A stretch of 60,000 nucleotides of DNA from Takakia lepidozioides. Lineage: Eukaryota; Streptophyta; Takakiopsida; Takakiales; Takakiaceae. Position numbers and translations under genes: made by a program. The DNA is taken from the NCBI GenBank assembly GCA_030704615.1, contig CM060733.1:10356001-10416000 (forward strand), written 5' to 3'. Under the pieces are notes generated by a model, which worked only from the letters and a program-made list of their open reading frames with translations, was not told the origin of the DNA and made no database searches. Below are positions 42,677 through 52,372 of this stretch, one piece after another. Each line of letters begins with the position of its first letter. Position 1 is the first letter of the stretch.

Positions 42677-42685
42677 CATGAAAGG
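42677..42685. repeat. Right 9-bp target-site duplication of the 16.4 kb MULE
   Basis: CATGAAAGG, same as 26230-26238. Confidence 0.9.
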
Positions 42686-43100
42686 CTTAAATAGTTGTGG
42701 ATTGCGCATTTGCTGCAAATCACACCAAGTATCAAACTCTTGGATAAAATCATCCAACTCGATGGTGCTCACTGCCCCAGAGTACCTTCGTGGCCCCTTG
42801 GTAGCTCCATAGATCTCCTCCATTGTGTCCCACAACAATGGCAAGGAAACAACTTGCACCACCGGTGTGAGTCATCCTGATTCACAATCCGAATCAGAAC
42901 CTTTCGTAGAAGACACAGGAGGTGAAGGTGGCCTAAACCGCACACTTTGTCTCGTGTACCCACTAGTATTGCTAGTGCTCAAACTGGCATTGTCCCCAGC
43001 AACTAGTGGCACCTCTGTGTTGACAAACTGTCATTTAACCGGTCATGAACATGTCCCTAACCCCCTCTCCACAAGGTAACCGAGTAGAGAACATGTTGCG
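42686..43100 (-). pseudogene. Gypsy #2 gag, N-terminal part
   Basis: The minus-strand frame 42862-42686 reads LPLLWDTMEEIYGATKGPRR, then IELDDFIQEFDTWCDLQQM and NPQLFKPFM, continuing across the MULE into AWKGLFQHLEG at 26229. Upstream (to about 43100) a less regular frame with SPPVSSTKGSDSDCESG may be the gag N-terminus. No start codon can be fixed. Confidence 0.7.
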
Positions 43101-43650
43101 GCTTATGGTTTGGAATACTAGGTTCCTAACATAGCCTACACCTGTACCTGCATCCACCGCAAGCACTCCTATGGTTGGCAGGTCATCACCTCCAACCTCA
43201 CCACAGGAGAAACAATGATGGTCTGACTGGTCATCACCCCAGCCTCACCATCGACAGCATGCTCTAGGACTGGCCGGTGATCAAATCCGGACCAATCACC
43301 TATAAAAACAAGCGCCCACACAAAACGAGCATGGCGCACAGTCAAGCATGCAGGTATGGAGGGGATCCAAACACAAGAAATCAGAACGACAACTCCCCCA
43401 CACCAAAAACAACTCCACGGTGTTGCTCCTACAAGGACATCCCAGCCCAAATCCGGACTGACTTTGCCTCCACCTACGGAAAGGTCTTGGCCTAATGAGA
43501 GGGTGGAAACTACGAGGAAGAGAAGTTAAAGCAATGCCTAACCCCAACATGCCCTCATCCCAACACTCTTCCTCTCCTCTCTTCCTCACTTGCATGACCA
43601 TGGGAATATCATGAAGATATTCCTCAAACCGCCCTCCACGAGCTTCAAAA
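43101..43650. other. Gypsy #2 5' leader, no gene recognised
   Basis: Between gag and the repeat tract. Small frames on both strands without motifs. Confidence 0.4.
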
Positions 43651-43664
43651 TTTGGCCTTCAAGA

Positions 43665-44095
43665 CCACATGTCAGTCCTTAGGCAGTCCACCAGTGCCTC
43701 CACGAGTCAGCACAAGCCGTCCACAGGTCAATACGGGCCACCACAGACCAGCACAGGCCCACACAGCTCATTGGTCACAGCCGTCACAGCCCCACACAGG
43801 CCACAACCTGTCACAGCCCTACACAGGTCACAGGGTCACAGCCCCAAAGGCCACATGTCACAGCTTGTCACAGCCCTATAAAGGTCATAGGGTCACAGCC
43901 CCAAAGGCCACAGCCCGTCACAGTCCGTCACAGCCCCACAGGCCATACGGCACAGCCTGTCCCAACCCGCCACAGCCTGTCACAGCCCCTCACAGCCCCT
44001 CACAGCCCCACAGGCCACATGGCACAGCCTGTCACAGCCCCTCACAGCCCATCACAGCGTGTCACAGCCCGTCACAGCCCCACAGGCCATTCATG
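43665..44095. repeat. GTCACAGCCCC microsatellite-like tract
   Basis: Many repeats of about 10-11 bp of the type CACAGCCCGT/CACAGCCCCA, with interspersed AAGGCCACA, over some 430 bp. The plus-strand frame through it gives a Ser/Gln/Pro/His-rich pseudo-peptide that I regard as non-coding. It lies in the 5' leader of gypsy #2. Confidence 0.85.
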
Positions 44096-44399
44096 ACAGT
44101 TTAGCCATTTCTCCAAGAGGTTTAGCCACGCCAAGCTAGGGTTTGTGTCTCTTGGACTCTAGTCTTCTTTGCACCGAGCTATGGCGGCTGTGAAGAAATC
44201 AGCAAGGTATTCTTACTCTTTCGGCTCCCACACACCACCAATAGTAGCCCTAAGCCATGAGGAAGATGGTTGCCACAAACCAAGCCTTCTTTCTCACTTA
44301 GACTCCCCAAACACGCCACTAAACTCAATGGCAAACAACCAAGCCTTGCTGGTTTCCAGCCCTTGTGAGCACTCATTCAAGCGTTTCCCTTTGCCATAG

Positions 44400-45200
44400 C
44401 ATTTGTCTTAGAGCCTATTCCAGCCCCCTACACCTGCCACTTCAAGAGCCATGCTCTATCTAGGCTTGAGATTGAAACCCCAACTCAGAACACGCTCTAC
44501 AAGTGTCGGACTGTCACATAAGAGCAGATCAGCCTCTTACCTTCTCTTCTAATTCTCTAAAGCTTGAAAACAAAAGCCCAATGGACTGAAGGCATGCTCC
44601 ACACATGCCCCACTCTCACCACCAGAGAATCAGCCCCTTTGCTTTTTTTCTTGCACCCACCAACCTGAAAATACACGCTTCAGCGGGCTGGAAACATGAT
44701 CCACACATACCCTACATGAAAACCAGCCCATTCCTTCCTTTCTTGCTTGCCCTCCAAGCTTGAAGATGGAAGCTTCAATGAGCTGAATACATGCTCCACA
44801 CATGCAACCTCTTCACACAAGAGGTATCAGCCCCCTATCTTGGCTCCTTAGCTCCTTGATGCTCTCTAAGACAAGACTAAGCACTCCACAGCCCTTGCCA
44901 AGCTCCTGAAACCCTAAGGCTTACATTTCTAGCCACAAGACACTTCTCTTGTGGTGCAAGAGCTCTTCTTCCAAGCTCTGAAACCCTAGGTGCACATTCC
45001 ATGGCCTTGCCGCACCTCTTAGCTCCTTTTCCAGCCCTGCTCTTGCCATGACAAGAGCCCTCTCAATGCTGAAGCTCGAGATTGAAACCCAATCTCAACA
45101 TACTCCACAAAGTGCACTGATTTGCCCCAAGCTAAATCAGCCCTTTCGCTTGGTCTTGCAATCCTTCACACAATGAAAGCTCGCATTCCCAAGTCCAGTT
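44400..45200. repeat. Degenerate repeats of about 110-130 bp in the gypsy #2 leader
   Basis: Recurring phrases: GCTTGAGATTGAAACCC / GCTCGAGATTGAAACCC (44464, 45072), GCATGCTCCACACATGC (44594) / ACATGCTCCACACATGC (44788), and AATCAGCCCCTTTGC / TATCAGCCCCCTATC. They give roughly six decayed units. No coding potential seen. Confidence 0.55.
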
Positions 45201-45520
45201 CTCAGCTTTGCCACCAAAGCCACTATAACCTGCTTTTGACTTGTCCTCTTCCCAATCGTGTTTGCTCATGCATGTACACAATTTGAAACCATCAAGGTGC
45301 TCTGGAATTACCTGCAGCATGGTGCTTTCATCTCTGAAGCTGAAGATCGAATGCCAAGGTCTACCACCTCGTAACCCACATCGCCTCCGTTTCTAACAAC
45401 CAAGAGCTCCACGGTGCTCCTTGTATAACAACCTGGTTTCTCTCATTCTCAAGCAAAAACCACAAGTGCTACAACTAACTCGTATGTGGCACTCACAGAT
45501 ACGAGCTCATCTTTCTCGAG

Positions 45521-45849
45521 TGATAAAGAAGAAGAATACAAGCACAAGCTCATGCGAGCTCACAAAGCTGAAGCATAAACTCATGCATATATAACCTCAT
45601 CACTCAAATACAAGTCAAGCCAAGTGCACCCCACGCCATGGGGAATCCACACTACGGCGCCATAACTAGGCGCAGTGAGGCTCAACTCGAGAAAGATGAG
45701 CCCACCGCGATCTACCGTGAAGATAACAACGCCAGGTGCCCAAACATGTATTGGCCCTTGGATTGACACTTGGGTCAATCCCAAATGTCAATATATAAAA
45801 GCTAGTTATTTCCTAGCTAACTTCACACTAGTGGTAAAATAACTTGACA
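45521..45849 (-). repeat. Candidate 5' LTR of gypsy copy #2
   Basis: 329 bp, TGATAAAG...ACTTGACA on the plus strand, same length as 20019-20347 with about five base differences seen by eye. No A-type flanks and no convincing primer-binding site beside it. I could not find a 5-bp target duplication with the left end. Confidence 0.7.
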
Positions 45850-45899
45850 AGGGAAAAACAGGCTGAAATGTGTTGAAGAAGGTACCTTCATTAGCAACG

Positions 45900-46160
45900 T
45901 CTTGTTCTATTAATTGCAGTGCTGCCGTTGCTGTTTCCAGTTGACCATCTATCCGTGCGATTGTTTGTAGCTATTGATCCACAGGGAAGCAGAAGGAAAC
46001 TTGTGTTTGAAATCCGGCCCTCTTGGATGAATCTGGACCTCTATCCCTGGTCCTCAGCTATCCCTGCATGTGGACAAATCATGAATACATCCTCAGCCTT
46101 GCTACTAGCAGCTGACACTGATGGCATGAAGTTCTTCCAGCAAACACCCTAAACCCTAAT
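45900..46160 (-). pseudogene. PPR N-terminal fragment (PDF-motif region)
   Basis: The stretch 45930-46060 is a diverged copy of 19640-19770 (shared GTGGATGAATCTGGACC / TTGGATGAATCTGGACC, and the Trp-Val-Asp-Gly segment). It is therefore another piece of the captured PPR gene in MULE #1, on the other side of gypsy #2. No open frame is left. Confidence 0.55.
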
Positions 46161-46420
46161 GATGAGAGGGCAAAACAAACTAAAATAGGTTGAAGAAGAA
46201 GGTGCAGGGAGCACAAGTTGATCAACTATAGGTGACCAAGTGCAGTGGACTCGTGAGAATTCCCAAACTGGGGAACGTTCCATTGTGGACTATATCATAA
46301 TGGACAAAAATTTGTTCCCCCAGTGTGCCAATGTGTTGATCGACTGAACTGATATTGGTACCTCTGACCACTTCCTAGTTTGGACTGAGATCAAAAAGTG
46401 TTTTCCCAACACCAGAGTAG
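46158..46420 (+). pseudogene. LINE endonuclease fragment, copy 1
   Basis: One frame reads RSIVDYIIMDKNLFPQCANV and then TDIGTSDHFLVWTEIKK. S-D-H-x-x-V is the conserved end of the apurinic-type endonuclease of L1-like LINEs. An in-frame TGA replaces an Arg codon after LID. About 170 bp recur at 46935-47110. Confidence 0.7.
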
Positions 46421-46639
46421 AAGAGATTCTCAAGGACCTCCGCAAATCTTGACCCTACTGGATAAATCCGACTTAGAGGCTGTAGTGTCCAAAGCCATGT
46501 CTGTTGCCATGAGATTGTTTGATGAAAATGAAGTTAGGCAGAAAACTTCCCTGAACTTGTTTCCAGTCAGTGACATGAGGGAGGACATCTTGGATGACCT
46601 CAAGGGTCCACCCACTCTCGGCACCAGACTGAAATTTGA

Positions 46640-46770
46640 ACTCAGGGCAGGAAGCCTACCTTTGAACAGCAAACAGAAGCAGAGAGGAAAGGGAGAGTGC
46701 ACTTCCCATTGTGTGGGCAATCTGAAGACAATATTCATTTTCTGATACACTGTCCGGGGTTCTCTCATTG
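46640..46770 (+). pseudogene. LINE RT C-terminal zinc-domain fragment, copy 2
   Basis: Reads RGKGRVHFPLCGQSEDNIHF followed by LIHCPGFSH, as at 16.7 kb. It lies between the two endonuclease pieces, so LINE sequence has been rearranged. Confidence 0.6.
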
Positions 46771-46934
46771 ATAACAGGGGTACGTTGAAGGTTGCAATGA
46801 CCCAAAGTGCTTCTAATAGAGTCCCACATCAATTCAATCTCAAAGAAGTTCGTCCCTTGACTGGCTGGAGAGCGGTCTTACACATTGGTGATTCAATGGG
46901 GCGCTTTAGGAAGACAACCAAGGGCAAGGACTTC

Positions 46935-47110
46935 AACTACAGGTGACCAAGTGCAGTGGACTCGTGAGAAATCCCAAACCCTAAACGTTCCATTGTGGAC
47001 TATATCATAATGGACAAACATTTGTTCCCCCAGTGTGCCAATGTGTTGATCGACAGAACTGATATTGGTACCTCTGACCACTTCCTGGTTTGGACTGAGA
47101 TCAAAAGAGG
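46935..47110 (+). pseudogene. LINE endonuclease fragment, copy 2
   Basis: Near-identical duplicate of 46220-46400, here with CGACAGAACTGAT (Arg codon intact) and TSDHFLVWTEIKR. It is followed by unrelated sequence. Confidence 0.7.
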
Positions 47111-47549
47111 ACCTCTTGTGTGTGCATACTTGTGTCTGTAGTCAGGTAACGACGGATTGGTTAGTGAGAACCACCACGGTGCAACTGAGCACGGCCTGCT
47201 TAGACCAAGCTGACTCTCCCAAGAACCTTGTAAACATCTGGAAGAATACCAAATCAGGTACTAACAGGAGGCAAGAGCCCGCAATAGCAGGATGGAAAAA
47301 ATTCTTCACATCGTACCTTTAGAAAACGCCACACCTTGCGATTGCAGTTGTCCCACCATTGTCAATATTCTAAGAACTCATGCCAGGTCTGCTCAATGAT
47401 GAGAGGGCAAGACAGGCTGAAATAGGTCGAAGGAGAAGGTGCCCTCACCACATTGTCCTTGACCTTGTGTCATGGCCCATACAGGATTTGCCCTCCCATC
47501 AACCCAAAAGGATCGCTTCCCTAAACTCTCCCCTAAACCTTGGAACGCG

Positions 47550-47730
47550 GGAGAGGAGTGGAGAGGAGATGAGAGGAGGAGAGGGAAAATAGAAAGCCGC
47601 GGGAGGGAAGGGGAGAAAAATCGCGGAGAGAAAAAACAAACAAAAAACAAACAAAAGGATGATCCCGCGATTTGATCCTGCGGTGCATCGCGTTCTTAAC
47701 GTCGCTCTTACCACTACACTATCCCTTAAA
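47550..47730 (-). mobile_element. tRNA-derived SINE-like sequence
   Basis: On the minus strand from about 47729: GGGATAGTGTAGTGGTAAGA (box A type TAGTGTAGTGG) and, 45 bp later, GGATCAAATCGC (box B type), followed by a T/G-rich tail. The spacing is as in a tRNA. The resemblance to an initiator region of Asp/Glu tRNAs is only by eye. I see no target duplications. Confidence 0.45.
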
Positions 47731-47879
47731 ACTCAACAACCCCCTCCTGTAAAATTATATTTAAGGTGTCTTAAACCCCCCTCTGTATGTATAATGTTGT
47801 ACATGGGGGGGGGGGTTTAAATACCCCCTCCTATGCACGCACGTGGCTAGTACATTTAATGAGGAGTGCACCCCCTAGG

Positions 47880-48140
47880 CTCCTGCTCCTCCTCCCACTG
47901 CCACTCCTGACCCACCTTGGTCAACTTGGTAAGAGCCTTTGCAATGCTGCAAAATCCCTTGACAAACCGTCGATAATAGTTTGCCAACCCCATGAAAGCA
48001 CGAACTCTGCTAATATCGATGGGGCGTGGAATGCGTGCAATGGCCACCACCTTCGTCTTTTGAACACCCAATCCTGTAGGGTATATCATGTGGCCCAGAT
48101 ACTCAATCTGGTTATGGAAGAACTTGCACTTCCCAGGGTG
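47880..48140 (-). pseudogene. Gypsy #1 RT, thumb part
   Basis: Reads KCKFFHNQIEYLGHMIYPTG, IDISRVRAFMGLANYYRRFV and ALTKLTKVGQEWQWEEEQE. These are the conserved blocks after the RT active site. It ends at the MULE duplication (47880-47888). Confidence 0.9.
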
Positions 48141-48874
48141 AATGCAGGGTTGACTGGACCAAAATGGACGTTACCAGCACAGTTTTAGATGACTGCAATT
48201 GATGGTGTCATCAATTGAAATTGAATTAATTCATTAAAGCCAGCAAATATATATATCATTGGATTCATGGTTTCAATACGCACCCATAACAACTCTCCAA
48301 TCATGAATCCGATAAGAAATGACTCCGCTATGGACTTTTGAACACCGTCATTGTGGACTGTTACCGCAATGAATGGAATTACAATGGACTCAAGTTCTCA
48401 TATGTTCCATTGGTGAATTCCATTGAAATTTGGATATAAGGTGGTCATTTTGGTCCACATCATAGGTATGGATTGGCAAAATCATTTGTCATTTGACTCA
48501 TATGGACTAATATATGTCAAACAAATAGGCGTTTTTTGAAAAGTCCATAGCTCATCTTGTTTTTTGGATTTTGGGTGTCATTGTTTTTCTAGAATTATAA
48601 AAACCTATAATCTTCAATGGCTAGATGTCATATTGAATTTTTTTTGTAAACTCTAATTTTTAGTTTTTCATAATTTCTCTAGATAATATACTAAAATATT
48701 TAATGAATTATATCTTTAATATTTGGGGTAGGACTCTTTACTAAATATATTCAGTATACCATTATTTATCACTAAAAAAATATTTTGGGATAATATCCTC
48801 AACTTTGTTTTTTTAGTCATGGACTTTCATGGAGCAGCATCTGTCGTTTTTTGTCCACTCAACCCTGCAACTGC
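48141..48874. mobile_element. About 730-bp non-autonomous DNA transposon in gypsy #1 RT
   Basis: Inverted ends: left TGCAGGGTTGACTGGACCAA, right (reverse complement) TGCAGGGTTGAGTGGACAAA. AT-rich interior without ORF. Flanks CCCAGGGTG and CCCTAGGGTG look like a 9-10 bp duplication of RT sequence (the HPG/HPR codons), which would again be MULE-like. It breaks the RT frame between GLKLHP and KCKFF. Confidence 0.7.
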
Positions 48875-49500
48875 TCCCTAGGGTGCAGTTTCAACCCATG
48901 CGCTCTCAAGCGCTCAAACACTATCTGAAGGTGTTTCTCGTGCTCCTCAATCGTAGCACTTAAGATGATGATGTCATCAATGTAGCACCGGGCAAAGTAT
49001 AGCCCCGCAAGAATCCTATCCATGACCCTCTGAAATTCTGCAAGAGCATTCTTCAACCCAAACGGTAGGAACCGCCATTGGTACAAGCAATCCTTCCCAT
49101 ATTGGTCAACCCCCCAGAATGTCGTCTTTTGCTTGTCAGCCTCTTTGATTGGTAACTGGTGGTAACCGGATCGCAAGTCCAGGACGGTAGTCCCCACACA
49201 TCCTCTTTTCTGTTCAATTGCCATAGATATCCTTCTTAGCTAACATCACCGTTGTCGAGGCATACTCCCCGCCTAACAACTCCACCAATCCAGCTTTGAA
49301 CAACTCCATAGTCCGTGACTGGATCAAAGACCTCTCCATATCACTGTACCTGTAGGGCCTTCAAAAAATTGGCGTGTCACTTGCCAAATCAATACGAATC
49401 TCCTGGCCCTTCATACTCCCAAAATCCTTCAAATCGAAGGCAAATCAATTTCTATAAGCCCTTAGAAATCGCTAGATCCTCCGCTTGAGTCTCCTCCGGT
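48875..49500 (-). pseudogene. Gypsy #1 RT, palm part with YIDD
   Basis: Frame 49224-48859: TVLDLRSGYHQLPIKEADKQ, WRFLPFGLKNALAEFQRVMD and CYIDDIIILS, the catalytic Y-x-D-D box of reverse transcriptase. Upstream (49240-49330) the start of RT is recognisable (SLIQSRTMELFKAGLVELLG-like) but shifted. Confidence 0.9.
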
Positions 49501-49830
49501 GACTGTAGGTCCAACATCTGGTTCCCAGTTGTCCTCAGTGACTGCAACCTTGGGTACACCAGGCTTGGAAGTAGGAGACGAATCCTTTGGTTGCTAGATA
49601 ACAACCTCTTGGGCTTTATCCGCCCACCTTGACCGTGGCGTAGCCTCCACTTGCTCCGCCATAGCCACCTTGAGAACATCTTCTGGGGAAGAAACATTCT
49701 CAACCGCTTCAAGAGATTGTTTTCTTTTGTTATTTGCTGCTGGGTCTTCTGGATCTTCCTCCTTGTCTCTTTTTTTTAGCTTCTTCATCTGCAATTGTAT
49801 ATGGCGGATCTCATGCGCCTGTTTATGGAG
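49500..49830 (-). pseudogene. Gypsy #1 linker ahead of RT
   Basis: Acidic and lysine-rich frame (MKKLKKRDKEEDPEDPAANN, EDVLKVAMAEQVEATP) followed by KVAVTEDNWEPDVGPTV. The matching segment in gypsy #2 lies directly downstream of the methyltransferase (22500-22740). The sequence breaks off near 49830, before any methyltransferase could be read. Confidence 0.65.
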
Positions 49831-49839
49831 TCAAAAGCT

Positions 49840-50860
49840 CTCAATCATTTCTTAGTTGATACAAGAGGTTCCAAATTTCAAGAAGTATGTGGACAGATAT
49901 ATAATTGACGAGAACGACAGGCTGATCGGACAGACATACATGCATATTTTTTGATTTTATGTTGATGGTGAGAGATGGCCAGTGATGAAATACAAGAAAT
50001 CGGGTACCGACGCTGACTGGCTTCCAAAAGAGGGTGCTGTGAAAATGTGGAAGGTGCAAGACGGGAGGTCTCCCCTTCTCCCAAAGAGGGACCCAGACCC
50101 TGTTCCACTTAAGCCTATTTGGGAAGGTAAGAGTGAAGGGGAGTCTTGTGAGAAAAATGTCCATATTGTGAATGGTATATCTAAGTATCGTGAATTTTGG
50201 AAACGCGGAATGGAGCTGGACAACAACTATGGAGCCATCATGAGAACTTTGATGAATATTGGAAGGATATTCTAGTGGAACTTGGCAAACCTTTGCCACC
50301 TCCCAAATGACAAGCTTCAGGAAGGGTTATGGCCTTCAACCTGTTGGAAGGAAAATCATGAAAGAGGTGGGATTAGGGTTGAAAATGATGAAGAGGCGGA
50401 AGAGGAGGAGGATGTGAATCAGATGGATCCCTATTGTGGACCACGGAGCCAAAAGCCTAAGGAGCCAATGAACCCCTTCAAGGACGTTGAGGTTGGAAAT
50501 TTCGTTATTGTTCGGCCAGCAAACACTGAGACATATCCAGTCTGGATGGGTGTGACAATTTCAGAGGTCGTTCGGGACAAATCGAGTCCTTAGTATCGCA
50601 AAGTCCATGTAGAGTGGTGGAGACCTAAAGGTAGCACAACCGACGATGTGGAGATATATAGAAATTGTTGGAGTAGAGTTTAGGAGTTCAACCCGTCTGA
50701 TCCACCAACCTGGATTCACACGAACAACGTTTTGTGGACGATGCGTCATCGTAAGAATACCTCCAAGTCAAGATGCAAACGTATTTGGAAAGATGGAGGC
50801 ACAGAAAGTGAAAGGAAATCTGTACGCTGCGAAGGACACAGACAAATAGCATGAAAATAT
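49840..50860 (+). pseudogene. C-terminal part of an unclassified transposon protein, decayed
   Basis: Frames 49982-50275 and 50282-50593, then a frame with stops to 50848: KYREFWKRGMELDNNYGAIM, FKDVEVGNFVIVRPANTETY then PVWMGVTISEVVRD, and KVHVEWWRPKGSTTDDVEIY. The middle block looks like a BAH-type domain (VGDFVxV...YPxWxGxxxxV), a form found at the end of several uncharacterised plant transposon proteins. At least two stops (near 50593 and 50680) interrupt it. It lies between gypsy #1 and the right palindrome cluster, so both may belong to one older DNA transposon. Confidence 0.5.
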
Positions 50861-50919
50861 CTAGTAGTAGTCTAGTACGCTGCGAACGAGCAAACTGAGC
50901 ATGATGAAGCCCATTCTAG

Positions 50920-51790
50920 AGCCACGGGAGACCTCCCGTGGTATAATGGCATTATGATTTAGATTTTTCGACTGCTCCACGTTCAACCTTTCGAAAACGC
51001 AAAGTATCTCTCTACCAGATTGCCATTTAGATGTTTGACAGATGAGAACGGGAGATCTCTCATGGTGTAATAATGTCCACATAACTAGGATTTTTTCTTC
51101 TCCTCCAGATTCAACACGTCGGATATGCAATGTACATATCTGATGTTAGGAAATACATTTCAAGGTGTTGGATAGAAGAGAACGAGAGATCTCCGTGGTG
51201 TAATAATGTCCACAGAACATAGACTTTTTTCTTCTCCTCGAGTTTCAACATTTCGGAGATGCAATGTACATGTTAGGAAATGCATTTCAGGTGTGGTTTC
51301 CTTTGTATGCTAGTCGGGGATTCCTGGACAATTTCTGAGTGCATTTCTAGAGTTTGTGAGTATTACTAGGATTTATATGGCTTGGACGATATTAAATTGA
51401 TAATGTGTTAACTGCTTCATCCTGTGGCTGAAATTGAGTACCCAGTGGAACTAGTGGGCCGCTGGGATTCCCGCTTGTCGGACTTCCTCCGAAGGTCATC
51501 TCAACCTCCGGGCATCGGCCATACATCGGGGAGCCTTCTAGGGCATTGGAATCCCCTGCGTCCCAGTGGTTCCATATTACGTAGTGCACGGGAGGTCTCA
51601 TGTTCATCAATGACCACAATGTGATTTGTGAACATGATATTTTTTTTTTCTACTCCTATGTCAATTATATTTCCAATTCAGAGCTGAATATCTTTAGCCA
51701 ATTTCTAGCACTTGCATTGATTGCTAATATATGATATGGTTTCGTGGATTTTACTCGTTTCATGCACAAAGTGCACGGGAGATCTCCCTT
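50920..51790. repeat. Field of palindromic GGGAGACCTCCC motifs (right cluster)
   Basis: CACGGGAGACCTCCCGTGG at 50924; variants at 51047 (ACGGGAGATCTCTCATGGTG), 51188, 51587 and 51775; one more inside the ORF at 50062. Three are followed by GGTATAATGG or GGTGTAATAATGTCCAC. This is the same family as at 13.2-13.9 kb. Confidence 0.75.
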
Positions 51791-52372
51791 ACTCAATTGC
51801 CTTATGATTATCGAATGTTATTTTTTCAATAATAATTCCCAAAAGTTGAATTTTATTGTATTAAAATTGATTTTAATACAATTTTAATTTTAATTTTTTT
51901 TTATCACTTTCTGCTATTTATGAAAAGTCTAGATTTCATGTTTTAGTCCAGATTTAATTAAAACCTAGTTTTTTGTGCAATGTCAGTGGAAAGAAATCAT
52001 GGGTTTTGCAGTGTGCCGCAAGGTTGAGAGTGAGAAAATACCTTAGTATAACCAAATGACCCTATTGTTGCTCCATACAACACTTCCCCAAAGGGTTTCC
52101 ATGGATGCTACATATCTGATGCTGCAAATCGATGACGCGGGTGGGTGTATCTTGTAGTTTGTTATAAGTCTTAACATATAGTTTGCTTCTTATCACGACT
52201 TAAAAGAGAAGCACAATTGTTTAATATTCTTAATGGGTACCCATCCTACTGTCAATCCTTCTCACTTAACTTTTCCGGATAAAAGATACCCATTGGGTTT
52301 TTTTTTTTTTTTTTTCGTGAGTTCAATGGAACAAAGAATTTGAGATGTGTGTATATAGAAGAACACAACCCC
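51791..52372. other. AT-rich spacer with a poly-T run
   Basis: No ORF. A run of about 17 T lies at 52299-52315. Confidence 0.5.

Larger units (their letters stand above)
20019..45849 (-). mobile_element. Ty3/gypsy copy #2 encoding Gag-PR-DNA methyltransferase-(RT)-RH-IN
   Basis: Candidate LTRs (block B, 329 bp each, about five differences by eye) lie 25 kb apart; without the nested MULE the element is about 9.4 kb. On the minus strand the order is gag (42862 to 42686, then 26229 to 25516), protease (24828 to 24382), C5 methyltransferase (23943 to 22759), a linker, an RNase H remnant, then integrase (22331 to 20804). Gag, PR and methyltransferase lie in the same frame, interrupted only by a few stops. 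RT and most of RNase H are deleted at about 22460-22500, so this copy cannot transpose by itself. The few LTR differences point to a fairly recent insertion. Confidence 0.8.
16320..47879. mobile_element. MULE-type insertion (31.6 kb) with PPR/LINE cargo and nested gypsy #2
   Basis: The ends are imperfect inverted repeats: left TTGGGGGGTGCACTC then TTTATAAAATGT and ACGTGCGTGC; right, reverse complement, CCTAGGGGGTGCACTC then CTCATTAAATGT and ACGTGCGTGC (about 45 bp in all). The 9-bp CTCCTGCTC lies on both sides, and excision restores the gypsy #1 frame. Both ends also carry ACCCCCTCCTGTAAA-type motifs. Without gypsy #2 the element would be about 5.7 kb, made of PPR fragments, LINE fragments and a SINE-like piece. 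I see no transposase of its own, so it is a non-autonomous, Pack-MULE-like element. Confidence 0.8.
14141..49830 (-). mobile_element. Ty3/gypsy retrotransposon copy #1, split by a 31.6 kb MULE
   Basis: Left part 14141-16319 holds the 3' LTR, integrase, RNase H and the end of RT. Right part 47880-49830 holds RT and the linker upstream of it. The two parts are one element: the frame passes from WQWEEEQE (right) into EQEDAFEELKARL (left) when the MULE and one 9-bp duplication are removed. The linker (KVAVTEDNWEPDVGPTVTGG) matches that lying after the methyltransferase in gypsy #2, so copy #1 is of the same family. Its gag, protease and any methyltransferase are missing beyond 49.83 kb, where another transposon begins. 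Confidence 0.8.

Noticed and set aside
43652-44104. 150-codon frame rich in Ser, Gln, Pro and His
   Set aside because: It is a translation of the GTCACAGCCCC tract; a repeat artefact.
47645-47730. Functional tRNA gene
   Set aside because: Box A and B are imperfect and the acceptor arms do not pair over seven bases by eye; it fits a SINE better.
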